Source: Clostridia bacterium (GTDB lineage: Bacteria > Bacillota > Clostridia > Christensenellales > Borkfalkiaceae). Taken from it: DNA of 64,000 bases. The notes under the pieces are model-generated. The model worked only from the letters and a program-made list of their open reading frames with translations, ran no database searches and had not been told where the DNA came from. The stretch spans positions 93,235 to 157,234 of the forward strand of contig JAIDCJ010000009.1 in the NCBI GenBank assembly GCA_029055875.1, given 5' to 3'. Of this stretch, positions 24,601 through 30,395 are shown piece by piece. The number at the start of each line of letters is the position of its first letter. The stretch's first letter is position 1. The translations under genes were made by a program, and so were the position numbers.

Positions 24601-27600
24601 GAGCGGTAACCTCGGAGACGGTAGGGTGACGTACGAAATCTTACCGGGCGGTACGGGCTCTGCGACGATTGACGGCGATATCCTCAATCCTACGGGACTC
24701 GGTACGGTTATCGTGAAAGCGTACGTAGAAGAAACCAGAAACTATCACGGCGGCGAGTGCACGGCAATCATTACCATCGGTAAGAGAATTCCGCAACTGG
24801 GTATTGATAGAAATACCGTGGTGTACGGTGATACGTTGCAGCTGAACGTTACGGGCAACGAAGAGAACGGACAGATTTTGTTCTCCGTGAGGGACGAAAC
24901 GGGCTCGGCAACAATTACTCCTACGAGCGGCATTTTAACACCCGTAAGCGTCGGAACGGTAACCGTGATTATCTCCATTACGGAAACGGCAAGCTTCCGT
25001 GCGTTCACGATTGAAAGAGAAATAACAATCACTCCTCGCCCGATTCAAATCGAATGGGATGAAGATACGCTCGAATTTGAGTATGACGGCACGTTAAAGA
25101 CGCCCGTAGCGAACGTAGTAAGCGGTCTTGTAGAAGGCGATAGCACCGGAATCAACGTACTCGGCGGCAAAATCAATGCAGGCGTTTATACGGCAACGGC
25201 ATCTTCGTGCACGAACCCCAACTATATGATTGATCCCGAATCGGATAATATCAACGTTGAGTTCGTAATTACGCCTCAGATCATTGAAATTCGCATTGAG
25301 CAAACGGAAGCGTACCTTGGAGTACCCGTCACGCTCACGGTCAGCAGTAACTTGCCGATTGATCAGTCGAGGGTTATCTTCACCGTAACCGCTGCCGGCG
25401 GTAACGCAACCTTGGAAGGCAACGTTATCACGGGTACGCAATACGGTCAGGTCATCGTAAACGCAACGCTTCCCGCATCGACGAACTACCAGGGCGCTAC
25501 GGATATGCGTGTCTTTGAAATCAAGAAGTTCGCACCGAACATCGGCTTGGAGAAAAACGAAGTCGTTTACGGATCCACGTTAGATCTCGTAATAACGGGT
25601 AACCTCGGTGAAGGCGCAGCAAGTATCGCGCTCGCGAACAAAGCGGGTGATAGCGGCATGGCATCACTTAACGGCATGAGACTGAGAGGTCTTGCCGTAG
25701 GTAAAGTAACGCTTATCGTAACGATTGCACCTACACCCAACTATGAGGGCGGCGACTTTGAAGTCGAAGTCAACGTCGTTCCCAGACCCGTGGTTCTCGT
25801 ATGGGGCGGTGAGGATCAGGTATTTGAATTCCAGTATAACGGCAAAGAGCAATACCCCGAAGCGCGCGTCATTAACGCTTTGCCCGGAGATGAATGTAAC
25901 GTAACGCTCATCCAAGGCGCAGTTAACGCGGGCAACCACGTTGCCAAAGCGCTCGAACTCGACAACGCAAATTATACGGTCGTAAACGCATTGAATATCG
26001 TAAACGACGAATACGTGAGAGACGTTTCGTTCACGATTACGAAGAGGGTTGCCGAGCTCGAATGGGAAGACGAAGAATTCATCTATAACGGCAGAATGCA
26101 GGCTCCTACTGCTAAGATTCGTAACCTGCTTCCCGAAGATGAGGGCAAGTCAATCCAGATTGTAGTAACGGGCGAAACGCACGCAACGAAGACTTGGGAC
26201 GGCGAAGTTGCAATTGCAACTGCAACCATGATCAGCGACGCAAACTATACGCTCGTAGGCAGCAATAGCATCAGTACGGAATACGTCATCGAACAGCTCG
26301 AAGCAGAGCTTATATGGGACGATCCGGCAGTCGTAGATTACGGCAGTGAAGTAACGCTTCCCGGAGCCATCGTAGGCAACAAAGCATTGCAAACCGACGA
26401 ATGCGACGTCTTGGTGAAAAAGTACGAGCCTACTCAGACGTTTGCGCTGTTCGCGGCAGGTGCGGGTTCGCGTGCCGGCACGGTATCCAATACGTGTATT
26501 GCGGAAGCCTACGGGTTTGAGGGTGCCAATAAGGACGACTACAAGCTTCCCGAAGATAACTTGAAAGAGTATATCGAGAATGCAAAAGAGATTACCGTCA
26601 ACTTCGGTAGCTTGGAGCTCGTTTATAACGGTCAAGAGCAATATCCGACCTGGTCGCTCACGGGCGTTCAGGCAGGCGACGACGTCTCGGTCGAGTTCTC
26701 TTGCGATGAAGAGCCGATCAACGTGAAGTATGCATCCGATAACGTAACGATTGCGTCTTATACCGCGAAGCTCAAGCTCGTTGGTAAAGATGCCGAACAC
26801 TACGCAATCGATATTCTTCAACAGGAGACCGATGAGCAGGGTAACATGCAAGCCTTGGTTGACTTCAAGATCGTGCCCCGTCCCGTAACGGTATACGCAA
26901 CTTCAAAAGACGTTCAGTTGCTGCTTGAGCTCGACGAAAACGGCAAGTTCGTTCTTGATAAGTTCACGACCAAGGATTGGGAGGATTGGTTCTTCCTGAC
27001 CTGCGACGAATTAGTCGGTAAAGATATCGGCGCAGACGTACACACCATCTTCGATGCAGAAAATCTCTTCCTTAGTCCGGCGTTCTACCGCATCACGAGA
27101 GACGAACAAGGCAATATCGTTTCTATTTCCGATGAGCGCGTAATCCCCGGACAGGAAGGACCCGACATCAGCATGGGTGAGTACAAGATCGGTATCATTA
27201 TCGAAAACCTTACCAGACTCGACTGCTTAACGGGTAACTACATTGCAGAAGTCAAACTTTCCGATGATTATGGTATTCTTACCATTCTCCGCGACGACGC
27301 AGTACTCAAGCTCGACGTTTTGAGCGGCTACGAGTTCCTGTATCTCGAAGAAGACGGTTGGGATATCTACCGCAGAGCATATACGGAACTCGGCTGGAAG
27401 CACGGCGAAGACGACGCTTTGTTTGAACGTGTGGTGCTCGGTCAGGTAATGCCTGAAACCACGGTAGATATGTTCCTTGCCAATATTCATCAATCGCAAA
27501 TGATGTCGATTAGAATTTACGATTCGTACGGCAACCTCATCTACGATTGCGGACAGATGATCGACTCGGAAGCATTCATTGGTACAGGTTCAAAGATACA

Positions 27601-27874
27601 ACTCATGCTCGGCGGCGAAGCAATCGATACGGTTTACGTTTCCGTTCTCGGTGATACCGACGGTGACGGCGAGCTTAAAGCGAAAGATTCGTCTAATATT
27701 TCTCAGTACATTATGGGTAAGAATCAAAGTGAAAAGTTTGAGTTGGACGAATATATCTTGGCCGCATTGTTGCAAAACGAGGGAATCATGAGTGCGAAGG
27801 ACGCTTCGACGGTAACATCCATTATTTATGGGAAAGAATCGGTAGAAGATTATTTCTACAAAAAGCAAGACTAA
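6617..27874 (+). CDS. Giant secreted surface protein (~7085 aa): signal/TM segment, eight beta-helix-type large repeats, tandem MBG/Ig-like repeats, C-terminal dockerin-like domain
   Basis: Single uninterrupted ORF (track start 6599; better start ATG 6617 with GGAGG at 6601-6605). N-terminal hydrophobic VLAGVLTLILSVLMLVTGLLVTLLY; repeated GGVYV..GTFxMTGGxIxxN; repeated LEWxxxxFxYNGxxQxPxAxxxN/xNAGxYxAxAxGLxNxNY; C-term GDTDGDGELKAKDSSNISQYI. Confidence 0.93.
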   Translation: MKRKVNNQLLHNEEKTVSQSGKPTVQTCGREAVKTVSRSKKVLAGVLTLILSVLMLVTGLLVTLLYNNNNGGQELGGNSHVAATTANLTPYLHEDVAEASTWDAAVQNSSASSPRKYKLTADWTAYFAWPRYVFGTNGNCYWDTALYVPTGKSVILDLNGHTINGNNSDASQTGRGDVIVVGGTLIITDSSESGTGKITGGKMGGNSCSQVGGGGLTILSGGTVTLERGAITGNEGHFNNSNAGGVGGVYVAGTFNMTGGSVNGNRIGNDVFNNEGRPNSTAGIWITSTGKMNMSGGTVSGNALEYSSGAIRREYATLGIRVEGTLNMTGGVIEAHTIPNDTHYASSYGVAGVLVQNGGSFTMEGGTIRNNKSLYTGGDSYGAGLFLNTNAVFNMKGGTISGNQLTKNANATRAAGIFCGAGVTLNITGGTITGNTATGTNSVGGVICAPTTKIENATITNNTGALVGGMYLGTTTSTSFAGTNNISGNKVGSTASNLYLPADAKINVTGGLTGSNIGVTSVKGGLITNGFEEHNPGVDPADIFIPDNPKVEITLEDGEASYFLRTNANLWTKAIQTSVANGTQETFRLIEDWTAQSYTGLATNVRSFTEPLSTASAAYYQSCGYVWSATNNYGALYVPATANIILDLNGYSIDRGLTSAATYGFVILMEGKLTIIDSKAPEGGYAPVLDANGNLMKNADGTVQMNAEGGRIKGGWSSTGGNGGGIHVNPGATLNLVQGVISGNRVTAGTNSTFAAGVKLYGNTTTAANFNMTGGVIADNVATTSNASAILGGGIQATYANLNITGGYVAGNTVTSSTSGYSASGISVHLCPSVNVENVKVLGNEGITGITVYQATAATLKNVTVSGNRATTYNLAGGAYLVGNANTVKFKVEDCTFTNNVIATSSSYAGTGYWNRAGGLWCNTGDFTITDTIIANNTTNTGSGGLSFTTANAKLDNVIIAGNTTTYAADTKNGTFNAGGLLVNASTVTATHCHIGSVSAEDNELNGKEYGGNTATANLIAGIISLMNSSVFTFENGTMNDNSSQGHSLSVRGGTTGACTLNLKNVDLIHNEVGYGQAFMLAYGFAHTLNFENVTAERNVSGSSAFALEHSSTLNWNGGRISNNTLYSVILAGTSSVAGSVYLSNVDITDNDCTGNPISVNYVAGSSFVMEGGSISGNDSTLAGGAGAIYVSGSSAAAHGVCRLTDVDVVGNTGYMAGGVYVTNYAEFSMVGGKLEGNTSRGSVGGLRIDANATALLENVVVRSNKALATVNTTAGGIYTLGALTLKTVTIGTPYEADAEKYANKGAYGGLWVNTSGTLTLSGAVVIANNDGEAANNFYYNRTDKKITVAGDLRNSEIYMGTSFIGTFTEGYGLYNTVLPETYFLSDEWFSATEPKYIIGHINEGTALEGTIRQNTNEANWTFAVQTSYSNPSADDPTLGTLTTFKLISDWNANSSGAFNGNIAAAHANGYQSNGSIMVPNVNGVQANIILDLNGYTINRGGNIATGAAGPANGNGYVIYVQGHLTVIDSKMKTKDGRPFELTYDEEGIPHTNAVAPYYDEETGEVVTGGTGTITGANNTTANYGGAFLVGGLTVPDPLNYSLNLLGGNIVNNRSTGNYTGSAITARYKSHIYVENTYFGKNYASGSYSSTITSYLSTTGDTVTVDNCLFVNNTSAASYTLTMLNTSFNVTNSEVRNGSSYGIYYESTLEDTECNIEHVKIIGNKSGINIPKGVGTFTDVIINGGDVGLSVGTLAATSVKAYGVQILNSSVNNASNAAVVVGAYGSLEMYNYTDSKTGEEIPCRIDGSKNAHASGAAALYINGGTFKMEGTEDTPASISNNVSPNSSNLIYTKSGANVELTNVDIKGNTAKANLIGLETTVAKLTDVNITGNTATAANATILVAYTSSELTMTGGSISDNTISATNSTGYGVLTIGYNTAAASHAELYGVTIDGNHGGYATVFVNSRGDSLVMTDCSVTNNTSSVTNAATVIVNAGNATTYGSLSLNNTAIDGNTAPRAALLLGGSAAFSMTGGSVSNNTTTHLNSIVFGLGGSVKDLNGNVGVTLDGVTVSGNNCTRAITLGGDTSFAGLRTSGIGTWTDLVLNNCEISENHGAYFGGIVGNSGVNLTLNNTTVQNNTGVKAGGIYSQGELTLNNSHVDNNTAEGSLNSGDKGAAGGIFVNSGVLNLGAGSSVSGNTCSVPESAGGIYVKGIVEMTGGDIIGNTATGSASAGGVYIFGAATTKLNMSGGSITLNSASDADEANNVKMGAGGVYVAGSGVTAGTLAIEGNVTIDTNLLNGAQQSNSNVYVVDAENVMILVTGELSTSSSVGVYRRPIGVFTKDFGTHNPTVLAEAIFHSDLLLSEVASYDTVREEVVKTAGADIEGYTISYDNEINWAFLVNYSLNHNGETQTFVLYGDWVAPMLNTNTTSFGSDLRAFSNGALQVPAGANMIIELNGSSIDRNLYRADGSGTSAAGRDSGYVITVAGGGTLIIQDNHRKDDSLIREGINDREQGAVYNGSITGGNNATRNRAGGIYVAQNGTLTLKDGMIAGNRGSGSAPVAGGVYVDGTFDMYGGAVNENFGDSAGGIYVSATGTFTLFAGEIKNNSSVSSTNASGVGGVRVVNNGVMYFGDGVSELGKIEISGNTLSTGVNSNLKSDNESYQFQVNGKFGDGTQIGVTRGMNAKITEGYGQYNNVGGTEIDPRLYFFSDDEDHFVTQEGSGTDTEAIMFGYNNRDNWTYAVETSLRFEGATQTFMLYSDWTASRPASTNYTSEFGSNTNAYYRGALYVPAGASIILNLRGHVLDRGLSQNEIRADGFVIYVLGELIIIDEPDSHDETADIGIITGGASRNLAGGVVVGNGGELTLKGGVISGNIASYASGSAGGVYVYGSGDTHFTMTGGEITENRGYDAGGVYVDNGLGGDRNGTFTMTGGSITENRAVSSNIGGVRVNTTGIIELGGGAIIKDNSNGELEKTSNLYLMYANNSGSLATVPPNIQVVEAFTNAADIHITRETIGQFTEGFEESGTVRSTTDVFTSDNDDYFVDTIEVEITLEDGTTKTTHEAFMKCYLASVNWSYTVQMSLTTGTTQTFTLEYDDWTAELSASDGTSFGRGVGYEQGRLWVPVGASIILDLNGHTIDRALDHAVQNGEVFFVQGELTIIDKSDAKTGTIMGGYSTGTGGIYNSGKLTIEAGTITGNRSTAVANGAGIYNSGTLTMTGGTVTGNSGYRAGIYQDTTGIINLGGSVKIDGNFYETEGEDGDTVQTPSNLYIKSNTGVINVIKPFTSGAKISLIREGIGVLTNGYGVYNTVNPETYFVSESPNNIYEVSHIGEGTRLEAAIVSFDNATNWTHAVKTSLANQGAVQTFTLYSNWTPDENHSFGNDVGYLGGALYVPQGANIILDLNGYTIDREFVEAVTRGYVFDIAGSLTIIDSSDEKTGVITGGYSTNTAGGIHVENNGWVDLQEGTLKGNATTSSRDGGAITVNGKLSMTGGVITENEGVVCGGVYVSTSGTLELGGKAKIFDNTKGEDEQANIYLESSRGMVTIISNFTEDAYFTITRKGIGPFTTGYGAFATNVEVTFVSEDELYIVERTSNGQELQMITKDNRLNWEYAVQTSLDTGTTQEFKLWDDWNATNGVFGTTAPYYLNGALNVPVGASISFNLNGKALNRGLTSARANGYVMYVSGELILNDLSSEQTGVFKGGYNSSGSSTGGVYVNRNATFTMNGGRISENSVQGAGGGGVYNNGNFTLNGGVIGAFETDEVSYGGNSGLAGGVFNGPYGTFVMNGGSINGNTSVNNAGGVYIYNSVDSIFIMNGGSITNNTAEDAGGVYVSGKFNMTGGEISGNTAKGTNVTKGGGSGVYVSSSGVFTMTGGVVKENVGLNGVRVYSSGTLNVGGTAQVYNNKNERVYDSTDPHEYRNVYLTVGTQFVNVVEKFEEGAFIGVTRDASGIFTAEYGTYNPNSSPANYFQSDVEAYAVSSAQSNVTGTIEGVIGTPVQQPSKTESPVYDGEWHAILVDYNPKYMSYGPLPQGVIYDEDEGAFKAVNAGEYTISFTLKEGFCWPDGTSGTLNLIVKIEPRVAELEWKHLDDLVYNTREQTPTAIVTNLVPGDVCDVYVTGGQIHAGSYVATASFLSNSNYTLKNAKESDIERGFTISKAEISVEILNDSAAYNTPQVLKVNANVGKDGITFIVIDNTWITYEVDAAGASLIDLNELAGGIILAKEANGTIYVTAVVGETQDTLPATSDPKEIKLTKATPNLGLAETTVEYGTDLELKVTGNDEASATLTLVNGTGEAVLNGTTLTPVKAGKVKITISTEETDHYFAKEVTVTVDITPKVLVIEWDGPFEFKYDGFVHGPEAHATNLVGNDECKIIVGGQQTDAGEYLGENGAHALLTSNPNYTLEGAENLYHDFVILQVPLPVDDKISLVKNTVHYGDTLTLEITGNREDAEVFYEISEPQAWPANRQRGEAVIYYDYGVDEEGNRLTEGDRLDPFTAILEPTGSIGFVLVKVTIGESKNYTGCVYYEYVEILKAKLDASFYTDAERELREVVYGDENCLLEVVGNPENGKVEFTVLGGTGEVQIEGNVLKALRVGQVNIRMHIAATDHYDEQYVSAIITVKPRPVILSWTLNTLIYNGEEQAPVASVANLAFGDRITVLVEGAVNAGIHTARAIGLTGERSENYTLEVEEGALAVTTPFEIQPRKIESITWGNTELLFNGKTQVPAYTLVGLVYGDTCELVMENAGRDVGRYTATAVGVKNTNYYIDETTANRTITYTIIKAPITLQILNEYVLYYNEVQVELEGNIGDGEITYTITTNPSGIATISKDGVIFASDYGYVTIRVEVAETNNTYSGWVEKTVPVKKGEASLDFVKTDVIYGDTLDLEFASIYHPDQISITLQNGTDEAGTGMATLDVINRVLTATGAGEVTLVIYTRETDRYLETVKEITITIHKRILTVEWKDEFTYDGTEKLPVAEEIGNLAFNDRAPEITLEGAQIDAGEYIATVTGISNPNYALLVDEENSINGYLVPFKITKAGLDIEVRPEEIFIDQERVPVEILNNPGGNNFTLELVNDTGSADLIMERDEEGNVSYYITPSAVGEVVLIVHIPASDNYLAYDGQFTITISRLAPEIDLETVEVFYGDNLTLSVTGEGTADREVTYSVANGTGSAELVDATTLLGTGVGTVIVTVTLAETDIYEEQTFEVIVTVKKRPVVLTWDVGEYVYNGEEQAPEATIDNTVFGDTVNVTVRGNINAGSNLIAEAIELDNENYTIVGGTNITVTYTIDRKIVEIEWDEDTRSFIYDCNQHQPTAVVKSGLIEGDECDVIVSGAQTDAYDAWEAAVSGLSNPNYDFDHDSEANTTTFEIKTADPEVTLNEVEVRYHELSELSVTVTPIGGDVTYTIIAGNEFAEIRNGNKIYGLELGTITLQIHVDSTMGSAGVLNTYEKTIEVEITIQKGWQPYELDENTVVYGSDLELELKNYVEAADYKFLEIIRIEGDDGDATLSGNVLTPVHVGKVKVKVEYAETDHYEKTIRELEVTITPYVLEFTWDNAPADEKLIFTYNGQEQAPKAIPEKLFGDDECEILVQGARNAGNWTARATGTSNPNYTIVGSNSIVDHPTQNFTIKPLTVIVEWNDTTLEYTATAQTPKANIANKVEGDVVSFVYEGAQTEMGTYTGDERARIVGLTGRDSGNYTLEGVDAEDLETDFEIVKGHINLRLSTSSTNITYLQSVTVTLTGNIGGGEVTYQVVSGSGRFNTDANGRVTFTPGGAGRVVIRAYVAETEKTYEGYSNTVTIEVAKANWSVGFSYSTNGQNGVAYYGTTTTLRWAPGVSPGFSYTPIANDKGGSWINVNTFRGYGVGTYSIFVTWGGNANFKAGSTWVSIRVQRLPLTIDWQTLEFTYNGTQREPVVVTHTQVTEKGDHYAVRFSGLGTNAGSYVANAVGLKDGGDTYYVLTGDNLSSSYTIGRAEIDPKIITTDAEYGVPLQLLVSGNLGDGRVTYEILPGGTGSATIDGDILNPTGLGTVIVKAYVEETRNYHGGECTAIITIGKRIPQLGIDRNTVVYGDTLQLNVTGNEENGQILFSVRDETGSATITPTSGILTPVSVGTVTVIISITETASFRAFTIEREITITPRPIQIEWDEDTLEFEYDGTLKTPVANVVSGLVEGDSTGINVLGGKINAGVYTATASSCTNPNYMIDPESDNINVEFVITPQIIEIRIEQTEAYLGVPVTLTVSSNLPIDQSRVIFTVTAAGGNATLEGNVITGTQYGQVIVNATLPASTNYQGATDMRVFEIKKFAPNIGLEKNEVVYGSTLDLVITGNLGEGAASIALANKAGDSGMASLNGMRLRGLAVGKVTLIVTIAPTPNYEGGDFEVEVNVVPRPVVLVWGGEDQVFEFQYNGKEQYPEARVINALPGDECNVTLIQGAVNAGNHVAKALELDNANYTVVNALNIVNDEYVRDVSFTITKRVAELEWEDEEFIYNGRMQAPTAKIRNLLPEDEGKSIQIVVTGETHATKTWDGEVAIATATMISDANYTLVGSNSISTEYVIEQLEAELIWDDPAVVDYGSEVTLPGAIVGNKALQTDECDVLVKKYEPTQTFALFAAGAGSRAGTVSNTCIAEAYGFEGANKDDYKLPEDNLKEYIENAKEITVNFGSLELVYNGQEQYPTWSLTGVQAGDDVSVEFSCDEEPINVKYASDNVTIASYTAKLKLVGKDAEHYAIDILQQETDEQGNMQALVDFKIVPRPVTVYATSKDVQLLLELDENGKFVLDKFTTKDWEDWFFLTCDELVGKDIGADVHTIFDAENLFLSPAFYRITRDEQGNIVSISDERVIPGQEGPDISMGEYKIGIIIENLTRLDCLTGNYIAEVKLSDDYGILTILRDDAVLKLDVLSGYEFLYLEEDGWDIYRRAYTELGWKHGEDDALFERVVLGQVMPETTVDMFLANIHQSQMMSIRIYDSYGNLIYDCGQMIDSEAFIGTGSKIQLMLGGEAIDTVYVSVLGDTDGDGELKAKDSSNISQYIMGKNQSEKFELDEYILAALLQNEGIMSAKDASTVTSIIYGKESVEDYFYKKQD

Positions 27875-27885
27875 ATCTTATTCGG

Positions 27886-27915
27886 CCCGAAGGGGGAGGA
27901 AACTCCCCCAAAGGG
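27886..27915 (+). promoter_or_regulatory. Intergenic GC-rich hairpin with GAAA loop, no following T-run
   Basis: CCC-GAA-GGGGGAG-GAAA-CTCCCCC-AAA-GGG between the stop at 27874 and ATG 27949. Confidence 0.6.
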
Positions 27916-27948
27916 TTGATAGATTTCAAAAATTAAGGAGAAAATCAT

Positions 27949-30327
27949 ATGAAGAGCACAAAAAAGAAAGTAATTCTTTCGGTTTGCCTTGCAGCACTTT
28001 TTGCCTGCATTGCAGTAGTAAGTGGCGTAATGCTTGCATTGAACTTGAACAAGCATTCTAAACCGGATGCGGTATCCACTGCGGCTACTGGCCCCGAGAC
28101 GCTCACTACGCCTGCTAAAATGAAATTGACAACTGACCGTACAAGTTTGACACCCGGTTGTAGTGTTACGATTCACGTTTCACTTTCAATTGTTGACACC
28201 GGTGTTTGGTATGCAGCGCAATCAGTTTTGGCGCCTATAAACGAAGACGGTACTATCAATTACGAGCTTGCGCAGTACTTTTCGATTGATCAGTCTTCGA
28301 TTAAAAATCCTACGATAATTGCAGTTGAGAAGGGTGATTATGCGCTTATTTCTAAGCTTTCTTCTTATACCGCAGAGGTTTCGGATTGGTTTAATCGTTA
28401 TAATAGTGAGGATATTGCCACAAAGCAGGGAACGGGAATATTCTTCTATATTTCAAAGTCCGGTAGTGCTTCTTTGGAAACGAATAATGATTTTGAATTT
28501 GAGTTTGTATTAAAGGTCTCCGACTCATTTCCTTTAGATCAATACGATTCAGTATCGTTCGGTCTTAGTCCTGCTTACACGCGGAACTTCTTTACTACAA
28601 TTCCTGACGACGCACATTCCTCAAATCAGAAAGATTATACGGCGCAGGAGAATACCTATTCTTCCAACATTCTTTCCTATGCGGCAAAGAAAGCAAACAC
28701 GGAAGCTGAAATTGATTCGATTAAGATTGTGGTTGACGTGAAGGGAGACCCTACCACCGAAGAATACGTAATTGAAGCGGACGATTTCGTGGGCGGCAAT
28801 TACGATCTCGCGCTTCCCGAAACCTCCGATTTGGATTTGCTCGTATTCTATCCCAAAATGAAAGATGGCAGCGAGAACGCAACCGTGAAGGCGGGTGCAA
28901 CCGCATCTCAAAACGGAACTCCCGCAACGCTTACGGAGCTCGCCCAAGACGGTACGGAAATTAAAGTTTCCGGTACGAACAGATATCTCTACATTCAGGC
29001 AACTCCCGAAGACGGCAATACGACCAACAGAAAGGTTTACACCGTTAAACTTACGTTTAAGTATGCAAGACTGATTAACTTAACGGCAACCTCAGAAGGT
29101 TTTGCAGATACTTCCATCACGAAGTACGATTTAGACTTAGAGCCTACGAACGGCGAATTTGATCCCGATACGTTCAGCTATACGGCGTACGTTCCCGAAG
29201 GAACGACCGATACGACGGTAACGCCCACGCTTGCGGTGGACTACGGTACGTCTACTTCGATTAGGGTCGTGAAAGACGGCGCTTATCAGATCGTTGGCAA
29301 TAAAGTTAGCGTAAACAACGAGGCGGAGCTTTACCTCAGAGGCATTGAAAACGGTGATAAAATCAGCTTTGAACTTACCGCACAAGACGGCTCCACTCAA
29401 ACCTACGATATCACGTTTGAAATCGTTACTACCGATACGAGCTTGAAAGAGGTTAAGGCAACGGGAAACACATCGGGAAAAGATATTCCCAACAACGAGG
29501 AGAAAGCGGAGGAAGAGGGTAAAGATTACTACTTCCGCGTGGCAGACACCCCCGCTGAGGCGAAGCTCACCATCACGCCTAACGATGAAAACGCGAAGGT
29601 GGAAATTAAAAAGGTCGGTTCCGATGAGTTTGAAGAGTTTGATCCCGATAAGGTTTACGACCTCGGCGAATATATCGTAAAAGTAACCGCTTCGGCGGGC
29701 AATTCTAAGGAATACACCTTGGTTTTGGAGAAGTTCGACGGCTTCGAGCTGAAAGCAGGTTCCGATTTTGCATTGATTGCTTTGGTGGAAGATACCAACA
29801 CGTACGGTGAAACTGTTCACTATCGTAGAACGTATGAAGAACTCGATTGGACGCACGGTATCGACGACGTTAACTTAGAAAGATACGTTTTGGGTGAAAT
29901 TGTTGCCGGAACCACTTTAACCGCATTGACGAATGATTTCCTCAAGGTTGATCAAATTTGCGTTTACACGGCAGACGGAACTTTGATTTTCGACGGCGCA
30001 AACGGCGGTATTGTTTCCGGTCATGCAGACGACCTCGTATGCACGAGCTGGAAGGTTGTTTACGGCAGCGGCGCTACGGCAGATATTATCTATGTTTCCG
30101 TCCTTGGTGACGTAAACGGCGACGGTGAGATTACCGCAAAAGACTCGTCGGATATTTCTACACACATAATTAAAGATACCATTAGAGCATTTGATTTCTT
30201 GGAAGTGCAGCTTGCCGCTTATTTGAGTAATGAGGGCGCAATTCTTGCAAAAGATGCTTCAAATGTAAGTGCTATCGTCATAAGAGAGGATAGAACTATC
30301 AATGAATATCTTCGTGTTAATCAATAA
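27949..30327 (+). CDS. Secreted protein: N-terminal cohesin-like domain, cadherin-like beta-sandwich domains, C-terminal dockerin-like domain (candidate adaptor)
   Basis: Signal-like ILSVCLAALFACIAVVSGVMLAL; N-terminal domain homologous in-window to ORF 30396; C-term VSVLGDVNGDGEITAKDSSDISTHII parallels the C-term of the giant ORF; SD AAGGAG. Confidence 0.88.
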   Translation: MKSTKKKVILSVCLAALFACIAVVSGVMLALNLNKHSKPDAVSTAATGPETLTTPAKMKLTTDRTSLTPGCSVTIHVSLSIVDTGVWYAAQSVLAPINEDGTINYELAQYFSIDQSSIKNPTIIAVEKGDYALISKLSSYTAEVSDWFNRYNSEDIATKQGTGIFFYISKSGSASLETNNDFEFEFVLKVSDSFPLDQYDSVSFGLSPAYTRNFFTTIPDDAHSSNQKDYTAQENTYSSNILSYAAKKANTEAEIDSIKIVVDVKGDPTTEEYVIEADDFVGGNYDLALPETSDLDLLVFYPKMKDGSENATVKAGATASQNGTPATLTELAQDGTEIKVSGTNRYLYIQATPEDGNTTNRKVYTVKLTFKYARLINLTATSEGFADTSITKYDLDLEPTNGEFDPDTFSYTAYVPEGTTDTTVTPTLAVDYGTSTSIRVVKDGAYQIVGNKVSVNNEAELYLRGIENGDKISFELTAQDGSTQTYDITFEIVTTDTSLKEVKATGNTSGKDIPNNEEKAEEEGKDYYFRVADTPAEAKLTITPNDENAKVEIKKVGSDEFEEFDPDKVYDLGEYIVKVTASAGNSKEYTLVLEKFDGFELKAGSDFALIALVEDTNTYGETVHYRRTYEELDWTHGIDDVNLERYVLGEIVAGTTLTALTNDFLKVDQICVYTADGTLIFDGANGGIVSGHADDLVCTSWKVVYGSGATADIIYVSVLGDVNGDGEITAKDSSDISTHIIKDTIRAFDFLEVQLAAYLSNEGAILAKDASNVSAIVIREDRTINEYLRVNQ

Positions 30328-30395
30328 AATATAAGCGTAAAACAAATAATTTTATACTGGGCAAATGCCAATCATCTCTATAAGGGAAAACCAAT

